This document shows positions 9,504-17,674 of a DNA stretch of 64,000 nt, in pieces. Both the position numbers and the translations under genes were made by a program. Where the stretch lies: NCBI RefSeq assembly GCF_030381805.1, contig NZ_JAUDRH010000007.1:248001-312000 (forward strand), read 5' to 3'. This DNA comes from Chlorogloeopsis sp. ULAP01. GTDB taxonomy: Bacteria > Cyanobacteriota > Cyanobacteriia > Cyanobacteriales > Nostocaceae. The notes under the pieces are model-generated. The model was not told the DNA's origin and searched no databases. It saw nothing but the letters and a program-made list of their open reading frames with translations. Numbering within the stretch: the first letter of the stretch is position 1; each line of letters opens with the position of its first letter.

Positions 9504-10040
9504 TTAGAATCTTTCCGTTTCTATCGACGGGGCAACGGCTCCTGGTTCATTGACAAAAAAGTTTTTAGCAGCATCGTTCTGGTATATACAGTTAATATCT
9601 GGTTTTTCACCCAAATCGCCTGTATAACCAAAGGTATTCAAACGGTTTTTGCATTCTCTCACTTGTTCATTTGTCACTAGCTTGCGTTGCTCTAAAATCG
9701 CCCAGTTATTAGTACGCAAAACACATCCTGGACGCATTGTAGGTTGAGAAACATAAACATTGAAGGGGTTAAGTGTTACGAACAATCTGGTGTCCATAAC
9801 CATAGCGCTAGCTCCAAATTGCACGCAAGTTTCGGGGTTTGGTGCTTTGGTGTCAATAAATTCGCGGGAAGCCACATTGGATGGTGTAAATGTAGCTGTA
9901 GAGCTAAAAGCAATACCAATGCCAATGCCTAAAACAAACACCCCTCCCAAAATGGCGAGTGTGGTGAGGTTGAACATTGGAGATTGAAAAATAGGAGATT
10001 TAGAAGTAGTAGCTGTTCTACCAGTGGATTTACGTCTCAT
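9504..10040 (-). CDS. DUF3172-family membrane-anchored protein
   Basis: 178 residues from the ATG at 10040; an upstream TTG at 10073 in frame would add 11 residues but is less likely. A basic N-terminus rich in Ser/Thr is followed by one membrane segment (about 36-58, TLAILGGVFVLGIGIGIAF) and a conserved soluble domain containing CVQFGASAMVMDTRLFVTLNP and four cysteines. The pattern fits DUF3172, a cyanobacteria-specific family of unknown function. It is convergent with the AMIN-domain gene. Confidence 0.82.
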   Translation of the reverse strand: MRRKSTGRTATTSKSPIFQSPMFNLTTLAILGGVFVLGIGIGIAFSSTATFTPSNVASREFIDTKAPNPETCVQFGASAMVMDTRLFVTLNPFNVYVSQPTMRPGCVLRTNNWAILEQRKLVTNEQVRECKNRLNTFGYTGDLGEKPDINCIYQNDAAKNFFVNEPGAVAPSIETERF

Positions 10041-10547
10041 TTTTATTTCATCAACTTTATCTCTAGACAGCAAGTGGGTTTAATCGCTGTCCTTATATTC
10101 AGTATGCCTATTATTGGGTGCAATTGCCTGCAACTTTATTTTTTAACCATTGTTTGTGTAGTTGCTGCAAATTATGCTGTCTTTGCTGGATTAGACGTAA
10201 TTATAGGGAAGAAAGTGCGATCGCACTCGTGGCAGGTGTGGCGGGGGTAGAAAATCCTCTGGATTGAGTCACAATCCCCACGTATGCGATCGCTATTAGC
10301 CCAGTAGCTCTCCAAATCACTCTGTCAGCATTTCTCTATTTTTTTTTGGAAGCAATATTTTTACCCATGTACATCTAAATACACAACTGCTGTATGCATA
10401 AGTTTTCCGGGCAACTCCTCTCAAGTGAAGAATCTATAAATAAATACACTCCTACTACCAACTGCCAAACAAAACCGCAGATATAGGAATCCAGTTTGAT
10501 GACTGAAAAAAATTAAGTATTTGTAGTGCCGTGTCAAGACTTTAGAC

Positions 10548-10579
10548 TAACGCACCCAACCCTTGAAAACGGTGCGTTA
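10548..10579. repeat. Interspersed inverted repeat TAACGCACC / GGTGCGTTA
   Basis: TAACGCACC (10548-10556) and GGTGCGTTA (10571-10579) form a perfect 9-bp stem with a 14-nt loop. This GTGCGTTACGC-type element is a familiar dispersed repeat in cyanobacterial intergenic DNA (from general knowledge). No transposase accompanies it. Confidence 0.6.
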
Positions 10580-10727
10580 CGCTCTGCGATCACACACCCT
10601 AAGTGTTTTTCAAAAATAAGTATGAGTTCTATATATCTCAACTCTCTAATATTCGCTAACTATGGTTTATGTTTACTTTATAAATTTCCTATCTAGTTTC
10701 TCAAGCTGAATATATATTTATTAGTCT

Positions 10728-10749
10728 ATGTCATATTCAAATATGACAT
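10728..10749. repeat. Perfect 10-bp inverted repeat upstream of the autotransporter
   Basis: ATGTCATATT (10728-10737), CA, AATATGACAT (10740-10749) is perfect. It is AT-rich, has no T-run on either side, and lies about 250 bp before the autotransporter start, so a dimeric regulator site is possible, but only symmetry supports that. Confidence 0.5.
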
Positions 10750-10995
10750 CAGCTTTGTTTGATTTTTAACATTTTAACTTTTCATTTTATCAAGTCTTAG
10801 TCAGATAAGTTGTTATCTTTCAATTCTCTAACAGAAATCAAGCGGTAGATTCTAATGTAGCAAATGATATCTACCTGCTAAAGTCATGAAATTAATCACA
10901 TCTATTTCTATAGAAAAAACATGATTTTTTGCATAACTTTCATAAATTAAACTTGGCATTATGATTTTATCTTCATTACAATTACAGACAAAATT

Positions 10996-12831
10996 ATGCA
11001 AATCTATATGACAAAAATTACAGTAAAAAATATAAGCATTGCACTTTCTTTAATCCCAGCCCTTATCCCTTTTAAAGCCTTAGCAGATGATTACAATCAG
11101 CTTTTTATCTTTGGTGATAGTCTATCCGATAATGGCAACTTGTTTAGATTAACAGGAGGCATATTTCCACTAAGTCCTCCCTACTTTCGGGGGCGTTTCT
11201 CTAACGGCCCAGTTTGGGTAGAAATACTAAGTTCTGATTTAAAATTAGATGCTAATGCTACTAATAACTTTGCGATCGGTGGTTCTACATCAGGTAATAA
11301 TAATGCTCTGAGTGAAACACTAAAAATACCACTGCCATCTTTGCCAGATCAACTTGACAGCTTTACTTCCATACCCGGAAAACCTAGTTCCGATGCTCTT
11401 TTTATCTTATGGGCAGGCGCTAACGATTATTTAATTGAGCCAACAGAAAAAAGAGCAACCGACACGCAAGTGGTAGTAAACAACTTATCTAATGCAGTCA
11501 GAACACTCATTAATAAAGGCGCTCGCAATATTATCGTGCCTAACTTGCCAGACTTGGGTAAAACTCCTCAAGAGCGATCGCTCTTAACTGCTTCCACTAC
11601 TACCGCCCTAACCAACAGTCATAACAACAACTTAAATCTTGCCCTCCAAGAGATAGCAAAAAACCGTAACGTTAATATTATTCCTTTAGATGTTAATGCC
11701 TTAGTTAATGAAATATTAGCTGAACCTGCGAAGTATGGTTACACAAATGTCACAGAGCGTTGTTTTAATCAAGCTGTAGGTACACTTTGTTCAAATCCAG
11801 ATCAATATTTGTTTTGGGATGGGATTCATCCTACAGCTCGCGGGCATCAACTGATAGCAGAATATACAGTTGCGGTGCTAAATGCGCCTCAAGATATTCT
11901 TCCCCAAGCAGACATTGCCTTAAATGTTGCTAAAAGACAAGTACAGCTAATTGATGCTCGTCTTCTGGCATTACGAAATACTTCTGTCAAACCATCAGCA
12001 AACCGTTTAGCTGTTTTCCTCAACGGTGACGTTAATTTTGCTAATAAAAATTCTAATAATCAAAATATAGATTATAATTCTACAACTTCAGGTGTGACAG
12101 CAGGCTTTGATTATTATATTACAGATCAACTTTCTGTGGGAACTGCATTAGGCGTTGTAAATAATGATAATGAATTGCGTAAAAATAAGGGTGATATTGA
12201 AGTAAATAGTTATGCCATATCTGTGTATAGTAACTATGCCCAAAAAAACTTTTACAGCAACGCTGCAATTAGCTATGGTGGTAATGAATTTGATATAAAA
12301 CGTACAATCAACTTCAACAATCGTAGAGCGACTGCTAACACTGAAGGCAGGCAGTTTTCCGTTAATTTAAATAGTGGTTATATTGCTAAATCGGGCAGTG
12401 TTTCCTATGGACCAACTGTTGGTTTGCGATATGATCGCGTCAGCATTGACAGCTACACAGAAAAAGAAGCTGGCAGCTTAAATATGAAAGTAGACGATCA
12501 ACAAGCAGAGTCATTTATCTTAAGCATCGGTACTCAAGCAGCATTAGTATTAAGAACTGGGATTGGCACCGTCATACCCAATGTTCGCGCCAGTTACGAA
12601 CATCAATTTGCTGAAAACAGCCGCAATGTCACTACGGAACTCGTTACCCAACCCGGTATACCCATGCGTGCAAAAACAAATGAACCCGATCGCAATTACT
12701 TTAAATTAGCTACAGGAGCGCAGATAGTGTTTTCGGAAAATTTTACAGGTGCAATTGATTATGAGACAGTGATCGGGCTAGAAAACGTTATCGATAATAC
12801 AATTAGGGGAGAAATCCGCTACCAATTTTGA
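10996..12831 (+). CDS. Autotransporter with GDSL esterase/lipase passenger
   Basis: 611 residues. A signal peptide (about 5-30, ending FKALA) is followed by an SGNH/GDSL hydrolase domain (about 34-300): FGDSLSDNGN with Ser42, the Gly block near 95, GAND (141-144), and the catalytic pair in WDGIHPTARGH (Asp274, His277-278 region). Residues about 340-611 are a 12-strand-type autotransporter beta-barrel, with alternating polar/aromatic strands and a terminal IRGEIRYQF ending in Phe, the usual barrel-insertion signal. The family (type Va, EstA-like) displays or releases an esterase at the cell surface. The ATG at 11008 (MTKITV) is an equally plausible start. It stands alone between long gaps. Confidence 0.93.
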   Translation: MQIYMTKITVKNISIALSLIPALIPFKALADDYNQLFIFGDSLSDNGNLFRLTGGIFPLSPPYFRGRFSNGPVWVEILSSDLKLDANATNNFAIGGSTSGNNNALSETLKIPLPSLPDQLDSFTSIPGKPSSDALFILWAGANDYLIEPTEKRATDTQVVVNNLSNAVRTLINKGARNIIVPNLPDLGKTPQERSLLTASTTTALTNSHNNNLNLALQEIAKNRNVNIIPLDVNALVNEILAEPAKYGYTNVTERCFNQAVGTLCSNPDQYLFWDGIHPTARGHQLIAEYTVAVLNAPQDILPQADIALNVAKRQVQLIDARLLALRNTSVKPSANRLAVFLNGDVNFANKNSNNQNIDYNSTTSGVTAGFDYYITDQLSVGTALGVVNNDNELRKNKGDIEVNSYAISVYSNYAQKNFYSNAAISYGGNEFDIKRTINFNNRRATANTEGRQFSVNLNSGYIAKSGSVSYGPTVGLRYDRVSIDSYTEKEAGSLNMKVDDQQAESFILSIGTQAALVLRTGIGTVIPNVRASYEHQFAENSRNVTTELVTQPGIPMRAKTNEPDRNYFKLATGAQIVFSENFTGAIDYETVIGLENVIDNTIRGEIRYQF

Positions 12832-12861
12832 TTAGTAGGAGAGCTAATGCACTAAAGCCAA

Positions 12862-12902
12862 TAGTCCTTTGTCATTACGAAAACAGCAATGACAAAAGAC
12901 TA
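12862..12902. terminator. Bidirectional terminator-like hairpin
   Basis: TAGTCCTTTGTCATT (12862-12876) pairs with AATGACAAAAGACTA (12888-12902) with a single mismatch over 15 bp, between the convergent ends of the autotransporter and ndhN genes. It belongs to the same TCATTTGTC-type sequence seen in many spacers of the window. Confidence 0.55.
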
Positions 12903-12913
12903 ATGACCAATGA

Positions 12914-13390
12914 TTAACTAGCTAACAGAGTCTTTTCCAGTGGCATCCACCGGAAAGCGCGATCGCCACCCCTCTCAATCACCACTTTGACTCGTGGTTC
13001 TAGTTTGGGCAAATTAGCTAAATACTCAACTTCCTCATCAGAAAGAATATGCCCTTCAATGATCCACAACACTAGTCCCTTTGATTTAGGTGGTAGCTGT
13101 TCGAGCTGATAATTGACAATGGGGGGTACGTAATATACGTAACCTACTGCCGCTCCACTAGCAGTACTTTTTTTGCCAAGATGCGGAGGTCTAACACCAT
13201 GAACCCCTGTGAGATAGGCAGAAACATCTCCCAGTCCCTTAGCAGTCATGTGCAGAGTGACATAGCCAGCCGCACGCAGTCGCCGTCTATACCGACCTTC
13301 AAACCCTCCTTCTAGAGGTACGTATACACCAAGAGCGCCATGTTTTTCCAGATCGCGAATTAAAGTGTTACCAGTGGTAATTAGTGCCAT
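12914..13390 (-). CDS. ndhN: NAD(P)H-quinone oxidoreductase subunit N
   Basis: 158 residues matching NdhN throughout: ALITTGNTLIRDLEKHGALG at the start, then PLEGGFEGRYRRRLRAAGY and GDVSAYLTGVHGVRPPHLG. NdhN is one of the oxygenic-photosynthesis-specific subunits of thylakoid NDH-1, part of the hydrophilic arm used in cyclic electron flow and respiration from reduced ferredoxin. Length is as expected for cyanobacteria. It is divergent from the ribosomal cluster, across a 908-bp gap. No other ndh gene is adjacent; ndhS is at 38638. Confidence 0.96.
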   Translation of the reverse strand: MALITTGNTLIRDLEKHGALGVYVPLEGGFEGRYRRRLRAAGYVTLHMTAKGLGDVSAYLTGVHGVRPPHLGKKSTASGAAVGYVYYVPPIVNYQLEQLPPKSKGLVLWIIEGHILSDEEVEYLANLPKLEPRVKVVIERGGDRAFRWMPLEKTLLAS

Positions 13391-13614
13391 AGATTTTTGT
13401 CCTATCCCACCTAGATACTTCTATTATTTACCGTTTGCTGTTACATTAAGTTACACAATTAACTTATAAGCTAAATTAGCCTCATCAACACATTAGTCAT
13501 TTAGTCAATTGGTTAGTGGTTTATTACTCTCCCCTTCCCCATGTCTCCGTGTCCCCACCTCCCCTACTCCCCTCTTGCTGCTTCTCTACTGAAAATATAA
13601 ATGTAAAATTTTTC

Positions 13615-13643
13615 TAGACAAAAATAAATATTTGATCTATACT
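13615..13643 (+). promoter_or_regulatory. Putative sigma70-type promoter for the ribosomal cluster
   Basis: TAGACA (13615-13620) and TATACT (13638-13643) are separated by exactly 17 bp, matching the -35/-10 consensus at 5/6 and 5/6 positions. Transcription would begin near 13650, leaving a leader of about 650 nt before rplC. It is the best match I noticed in this gap, read by eye. Confidence 0.5.
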
Positions 13644-13893
13644 ACTGGATTGTGGCCAATTATTTAGTGTGCAATCCTGTTGTCCTTAGCTAAATTCCAA
13701 ACCAAAATGGCTAGCTATAGTGGACAATAGGCTGGTAGACTATATAAGCCTTAAGGTTAACTTAAGAGGGCAGAGTGAGTTATAAACTCAAGCCAGCCCT
13801 GAGCAGTCAAAAACGTTCACTCTCTCAGCCCTGAGAAAAACAGGTAAGCCCTTAAGCGTATAGTTTAAGGAAACAAGTAGAAACTAAGCAGTA

Positions 13894-13992
13894 ATGTTGG
13901 TTTATAGCATTGCATTAGTCTTAGTCAATGGATACTGGGCAAGTCGCTGCCTAAGTCCTACTACAACCAGAAGTGCCAGAGCAATTGCTTAA
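13894..13992 (+). CDS. Possible 32-residue membrane microprotein
   Basis: An ATG-initiated 32-codon ORF in the rplC leader. The peptide opens with a hydrophobic run (LVYSIALVLV) and ends in a Ser/Thr/Arg-rich tail, the layout of single-span photosynthetic microproteins. The ribosome site is weak (AAGGA is about 20 nt upstream), and an ORF this short could be chance. I do not recognise it; it may simply be leader RNA. Confidence 0.2.
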   Translation: MLVYSIALVLVNGYWASRCLSPTTTRSARAIA

Positions 13993-14057
13993 GTAACAAA
14001 GTATTGCTGCACAAAGCGCAAAGCTCTTAAAGCCTTGCACAAAATCCAAAAATGACT

Positions 14058-14081
14058 CCTTCTGAATAAGAAGGAATTTTT
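14058..14081 (+). terminator. Terminator-like hairpin in the rplC leader
   Basis: CCTTCT (14058-14063) and AGAAGG (14069-14074) form a 6-bp stem with a 5-nt loop, followed by AATTTTT. It sits about 220 nt before rplC, inside the presumed leader, so it could act as an attenuator. A 5-codon ATG...TAA frame (14052-14069) runs through the left arm and loop. Confidence 0.45.
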
Positions 14082-14298
14082 GGCTGTTCTGGTGAGGAAT
14101 GAGTGAAACTCAATTATGGATTCACCAAATAGTACGGACGCTTGGTGAAAAACCCAGAAGTTGGAAGCCCATTACCTAGGCTGTTCCTGACTTCGTTAGG
14201 AGGTACCGTAGTAAGCGGTAAATCGTCTTAAAGACGCCTATACCAGCTTTCTGAAGAATCCAATTTCCAAGGAAACAAGTAAAAAGGAGCCAGTAACT

Positions 14299-14934
14299 GT
14301 GTCTGTAGGTATTCTCGGCACGAAACTGGGCATGACCCAAGTCTTTAGCGATGAAGGAGTAGCTATTCCTGTCACCGTTATCCAAGCAGGGCCATGTACA
14401 GTTACCCAAGTCAAAACAAAACAGACCGACGGTTACTTTGCCATTCAAATCGGCTATGGTGAAGTAAAGCCAAAAGCGCTAAATAAACCGCTATTAGGTC
14501 ACTTAGCTAAATCATCTGCTCCAGCATTACGTCACTTGCACGAATATCGCATAGATAATTCTGGCGATTATTCACTAGGTCAAGAAATTAAGGCAGATAT
14601 TTTTAGCGCAGGTCAGATTGTAGATGTCATAGGCAATAGTATTGGTCGTGGTTTTGCTGGTAATCAAAAACGCAACAACTTCGGTCGTGGGCCTATGTCG
14701 CACGGTTCTAAAAATCACAGAGCACCTGGTTCTACAGGTGCTGGGACAACACCCGGTCGTGTCTATCCAGGTAAGCGGGCGCCGGGTCGTTTGGGAGGTA
14801 GCCGTGTCACAGTTCGTAAACTGACTGTGGTGCGAGTAGACCCGGAACGCAACATATTACTAATCAAGGGAGCCGTTCCTGGCAAACCAGGAACCTTACT
14901 AAATATTGTGCCTGCGAAGAAAGTTGGTAAGTAG
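14299..14934 (+). CDS. rplC: 50S ribosomal protein L3
   Basis: 211 residues, normal for L3. The GRGFAGNQKRNNFGRGPMSHG region (split here from the following NHRAPGSTGAGTTPGRVYPG) is the signature loop that reaches toward the peptidyl transferase centre. L3 is an early assembly protein binding the 3' domain of 23S rRNA. The start is a GTG at 14299 with AAAAAGGAGC ten bases upstream. It heads the cluster because rpsJ, which precedes L3 in enterobacteria, is absent here. Confidence 0.98.
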   Translation: MSVGILGTKLGMTQVFSDEGVAIPVTVIQAGPCTVTQVKTKQTDGYFAIQIGYGEVKPKALNKPLLGHLAKSSAPALRHLHEYRIDNSGDYSLGQEIKADIFSAGQIVDVIGNSIGRGFAGNQKRNNFGRGPMSHGSKNHRAPGSTGAGTTPGRVYPGKRAPGRLGGSRVTVRKLTVVRVDPERNILLIKGAVPGKPGTLLNIVPAKKVGK

Positions 14935-15004
14935 TCATTTAGTCATTGGCCATTAGTAGAGAAAAACTACCAAGGACAAATGACAAAGAACAAAGGACAC
15001 GAAA
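14935..15004. repeat. Self-complementary spacer rplC-rplD
   Basis: GTCATTTAGTCATTGGCC in the first half is complementary to variants of AAATGACAAAGAACAAAGGAC in the second half, so the mRNA between rplC and rplD could form a long imperfect hairpin ending at the rplD start. Similar spacers occur at 21357-21436, 22351-22447, 30013-30084 and 38560-38637. Confidence 0.6.
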
Positions 15005-15637
15005 ATGGTTGAATGTGTAGTCAAAAATTGGCAAGGAGAGCAAGTCGGGCAGAAAAGCTTTGAGTTGCGGGTTGCCAAAGAAGAAACAGCGGCTCATGTT
15101 GTGCATCGAGCCTTGGTTAGACAATTGACCAACGCTCGCCAAGGAAATGCTAGTACGAAAACCCGTTCTGAAGTCAGAGGCGGCGGTCGTAAACCTTGGC
15201 GGCAAAAAGGTACCGGTCGGGCGCGTGCGGGTTCTATTCGCTCACCATTGTGGCGTGGTGGTGGTGTCATCTTTGGGCCAAAACCCAGGGAATATAACCT
15301 GAAAATGAACCGCAAAGAACGGCGTCTGGCACTGCGAACGGCTTTTAGCAGTCGTGTTGATGACTTGATTGTGGTAGAAGATTTTAGCGAACAGCTAGCA
15401 CGTCCTAAGACAAAAGAATTAGTGTCGGCGATCGCTCGTTGGGGTTCCGAACCAGAACAAAAAACTTTATTAATAATGTCTGAGCGGAGCGAAAACGTAT
15501 ACTTGTCAGCCCGCAATATTGAGAATTTAAAGCTAATTGCTGCTGATCAGCTCAATGTTTACGATTTGCTGCACGCTGACAAGATCGTAGTTACAGCATC
15601 AGCCCTAGAAAAAATTCAGGAGGTCTACAGTGACTAA
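15005..15637 (+). CDS. rplD: 50S ribosomal protein L4
   Basis: 210 residues. The conserved extended loop RGGGRKPWRQKGTGRARAGS, which lines the polypeptide exit tunnel, is intact (about 60-79), followed by SPLWRGGGVIFGP. L4 binds domain I of 23S rRNA; in enterobacteria it also represses its own operon, which has not been shown for cyanobacteria. The start is ATG at 15005, and the 3' end overlaps rplW by 8 bp, implying translational coupling. Confidence 0.98.
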   Translation: MVECVVKNWQGEQVGQKSFELRVAKEETAAHVVHRALVRQLTNARQGNASTKTRSEVRGGGRKPWRQKGTGRARAGSIRSPLWRGGGVIFGPKPREYNLKMNRKERRLALRTAFSSRVDDLIVVEDFSEQLARPKTKELVSAIARWGSEPEQKTLLIMSERSENVYLSARNIENLKLIAADQLNVYDLLHADKIVVTASALEKIQEVYSD

Positions 15638-15944
15638 GTTTGACCCCCGCAAACTTCCTGATTTAATACGTCGCCCCATCGTTACCGAACGGGCAACCAT
15701 GCTGATGGAGCAGAACAAATATACTTTTGAAGTCACTCCAAAAGCGACAAAGCCAGAAATCAAAGCGGCAATAGAAAGTCTGTTTGACGTTAAAGTCACA
15801 CAGGTGAATACCACAAATCTACCTCGTAAAAAAAAGCGCGTTGGTCGATTTATTGGTTATAAACCCCAATACAAGCGAGCCATTGTCACAGTGGCGGCTA
15901 GGGATGAAGAGAAGATTAGACAAGTTCTATTCCCAGAGGTTTAA
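15630..15944 (+). CDS. rplW: 50S ribosomal protein L23
   Basis: 104 residues with DLIRRPIVTERATMLMEQNKY near the N-terminus and the NTTNLPRKKKRVGRFIGY RNA-binding segment, both typical of bacterial L23. It sits at the tunnel exit, where trigger factor and SRP dock. The start is a GTG at 15630 lying inside the end of rplD, with CAGGAGGTC just upstream, inside the rplD coding sequence. Confidence 0.98.
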   Translation: MTKFDPRKLPDLIRRPIVTERATMLMEQNKYTFEVTPKATKPEIKAAIESLFDVKVTQVNTTNLPRKKKRVGRFIGYKPQYKRAIVTVAARDEEKIRQVLFPEV

Positions 15945-15950
15945 AACAAG

Positions 15951-16814
15951 ATGGGTACTCGTTCTTATCGCCCTTATACCCCCAGTACTCGCCAAGTCAC
16001 AATTTCCGACTTTGCAGAAATTACCAAGACCGAGCCGGAAAAATCTTTAACTGTATATAAACATCGTCGCAAAGGTCGAAATAACCAAGGGCGTATTACC
16101 AGTCGTTTCCGGGGTGGCGGACACAAGAAACTTTACCGGCTCATCGACTTTAAACGCGATAAGCGTAATATTCCCGCCAAAGTCGCGGCAATTGAATACG
16201 ATCCCAACCGTAACGCACGCATTGCTCTTTTGCATTATCAAGACGGCGAGAAGCGTTACATCCTTCAGCCCAACGGCTTAAAAGTTGGCACAACAGTGAT
16301 TGCTGGCCCAAATTCTCCCATTGAAAATGGGAATGCCTTACCACTGGCTAACATCCCCTTGGGTACAAATGTTCACAATGTGGAGTTAACTGCAGGCAAA
16401 GGTGGTCAAATCGTTCGCTCTGCCGGAGCAAGTGCTCAAGTAGTAGCCAAAGAAGGTAACTACGTGAGCTTGAAATTGCCTTCAGGAGAAGTCCGGATGG
16501 TAAGGCGGGAGTGTTATGCCACCATTGGACAAGTGGGTAACCTAGATGCCAGAAACTTGAGCTTGGGTAAAGCAGGTAGAACTCGTTGGAAAGGACGCCG
16601 TCCTCATGTTAGAGGTAGCGTCATGAACCCAGTTGACCACCCCCACGGTGGTGGTGAAGGACGAGCACCTATTGGTAGATCCGGCCCTGTCACACCTTGG
16701 GGTAAACCAGCATTGGGTATGAAGACTCGCAAACCCAAAAAACCAAGTAGCAAGTTGATTGTGCGTCGTCGCCGCAAATCTTCTAAACGGGGTCGTGGCG
16801 GTCGTGAAAGTTAA
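15951..16814 (+). CDS. rplB: 50S ribosomal protein L2
   Basis: 287 residues. The C-terminal block MNPVDHPHGGGEGRAPIG contains the histidine conserved near the peptidyl transferase centre, and the tail is the usual Arg/Lys-rich SSKLIVRRRRKSSKRGRGG. L2 is required for subunit association. ATG at 15951, six bases after the rplW stop, consistent with one transcript. Confidence 0.98.
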   Translation: MGTRSYRPYTPSTRQVTISDFAEITKTEPEKSLTVYKHRRKGRNNQGRITSRFRGGGHKKLYRLIDFKRDKRNIPAKVAAIEYDPNRNARIALLHYQDGEKRYILQPNGLKVGTTVIAGPNSPIENGNALPLANIPLGTNVHNVELTAGKGGQIVRSAGASAQVVAKEGNYVSLKLPSGEVRMVRRECYATIGQVGNLDARNLSLGKAGRTRWKGRRPHVRGSVMNPVDHPHGGGEGRAPIGRSGPVTPWGKPALGMKTRKPKKPSSKLIVRRRRKSSKRGRGGRES

Positions 16815-16886
16815 TGTTAATAGCTAATAGCTATCAGCTATTAGCAACTAGCTTTTATCAATCACTAATTACCAATTCCTACACTT
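16815..16886. repeat. Self-complementary spacer rplB-rpsS
   Basis: AATAGCTAATAGC followed by TATCAGCTATTAGC gives an inverted repeat (roughly 16818-16846). The same AGCTAATAG/TTAATGG motif fills the spacers at 19463-19549, 20269-20345, 22973-23040 and 28662-28740. Confidence 0.6.
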
Positions 16887-17162
16887 ATGGGTCGTTCTCT
16901 TAAAAAAGGTCCCTTCGTTGCGGATCACCTGTTGAGTAAAATAGAAAAGCTCAACGCCAGTAACAAAAAAGAAGTTATCAAAACTTGGTCGCGAGCTTCG
17001 ACAATTCTGCCTGAAATGGTAGGTCACACCATCGCAGTTCACAACGGACGTCAGCACGTACCCGTTTTCGTGAGCGACCAAATGGTAGGACACAAACTGG
17101 GCGAGTTTGCTCCTACACGCACCTTTAGAGGTCACGCCAAGGATAAAAAAGCAGGGAGATAA
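16887..17162 (+). CDS. rpsS: 30S ribosomal protein S19
   Basis: 91 residues: MGRSLKKGPFVADHL at the start, TWSRASTILPEMVGHTIAVHNG in the middle and KLGEFAPTRTFRGH toward the end, all diagnostic of S19. It contacts 16S rRNA helix 42 in the head together with S13. No strong Shine-Dalgarno is seen; the spacer before it is the self-complementary repeat. Confidence 0.98.
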   Translation: MGRSLKKGPFVADHLLSKIEKLNASNKKEVIKTWSRASTILPEMVGHTIAVHNGRQHVPVFVSDQMVGHKLGEFAPTRTFRGHAKDKKAGR

Positions 17163-17247
17163 AAGGAGTTAGGGAGGCTTAGGCTAGAGTCTAGTAATTT
17201 TCCTAGTCCCTAATCCCTAGTCTCTAGTCCCTACACAGGAGAAAACT
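17163..17247. repeat. CTAGTCCCTAATCCC-type spacer rpsS-rplV
   Basis: The 85-bp spacer has GGAGTTAGGGAGGCTTAGG in its first part and repeated CTAGTCCCTAATCCC units in its second part; the two parts are complementary. An ACAGGAGAAAACT ribosome site follows directly. Confidence 0.6.
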
Positions 17248-17610
17248 ATGGCTAATGATACTACTAATGAAGTAAAGGCGATCGCCCGTTATGTACGTAT
17301 GTCTCCCTACAAAGTACGGCGAGTACTTGACCAAATTCGCGGACGTTCATATCGAGAAGCACTGATTATTCTGGAATTCATGCCCTATCGAGCCTGTGAA
17401 CCAGTCCTAACGCTGATCAGAAGTGCTGCTGCTAATGCCGAGCATAATGCCGGACTAGATCGTGCTGAACTGGTTATCACTAAAGCTTATGCAGATCAAG
17501 GCCCAGTCCTAAAACGCTTCCAGCCAAGAGCACAGGGACGTGCGTACCAAATCCGCAAACCAACGTGTCATATCACTGTGGCTGTAGCTCCGGGAGCAGC
17601 AGCTCAATAA
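17248..17610 (+). CDS. rplV: 50S ribosomal protein L22
   Basis: 120 residues. YVRMSPYKVRRVLDQIRGRSY (about 14-34) and the C-terminal hairpin KRFQPRAQGRAYQIRKPTCHI are the standard L22 signatures; the latter loop forms part of the exit tunnel wall where macrolide-resistance changes are known. The ATG is preceded by CAGGAGAAAACT. Confidence 0.98.
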   Translation: MANDTTNEVKAIARYVRMSPYKVRRVLDQIRGRSYREALIILEFMPYRACEPVLTLIRSAAANAEHNAGLDRAELVITKAYADQGPVLKRFQPRAQGRAYQIRKPTCHITVAVAPGAAAQ

Positions 17611-17674
17611 ACAAACAAAACACATCTACACGAAGATAATTGCGTACAAAAAGAAATTTTTAGAGGAAGCATTC

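Larger units (their letters stand above)
10041..10995. other. Long AT-rich intergenic region, no gene accepted
   Basis: This gap of 955 bp lies between the divergent DUF3172 and autotransporter genes. It contains several inverted repeats (listed separately at 10548 and 10728, and GGTAGAT 10844-10850 against ATCTACC 10869-10875). The 88-codon frame at 9984-10250 overlaps the DUF3172 gene antisense and has no protein-like pattern. The final 250 bp before 10996 are very AT-rich and should hold the autotransporter promoter. Confidence 0.5.
13391..14298. other. Long intergenic/leader region upstream of rplC
   Basis: A 908-bp gap between the divergent ndhN and rplC genes. After a pyrimidine-rich segment (13525-13585) comes a promoter-like pair (13615-13643), then about 650 nt of presumptive leader holding several inverted and direct repeats (TTAAGGTTAACTTAA near 13751; AGCCCTGAG twice, near 13794 and 13827), a 32-codon ORF and a terminator-like hairpin at 14058. 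AAAAAGGAGC at 14281 is the rplC ribosome site. Confidence 0.6.

Noticed and set aside
9984..10250. 88-codon + strand ORF antisense to the DUF3172 gene
   Set aside because: It overlaps the real - strand gene, shows no family pattern, and starts without a ribosome site.
10844..10875. NtcA-like or other regulator site upstream of the autotransporter
   Set aside because: The GTA/TAC spacing does not fit GTAN8TAC, so only the hairpin (GGTAGAT/ATCTACC) is kept as an observation.
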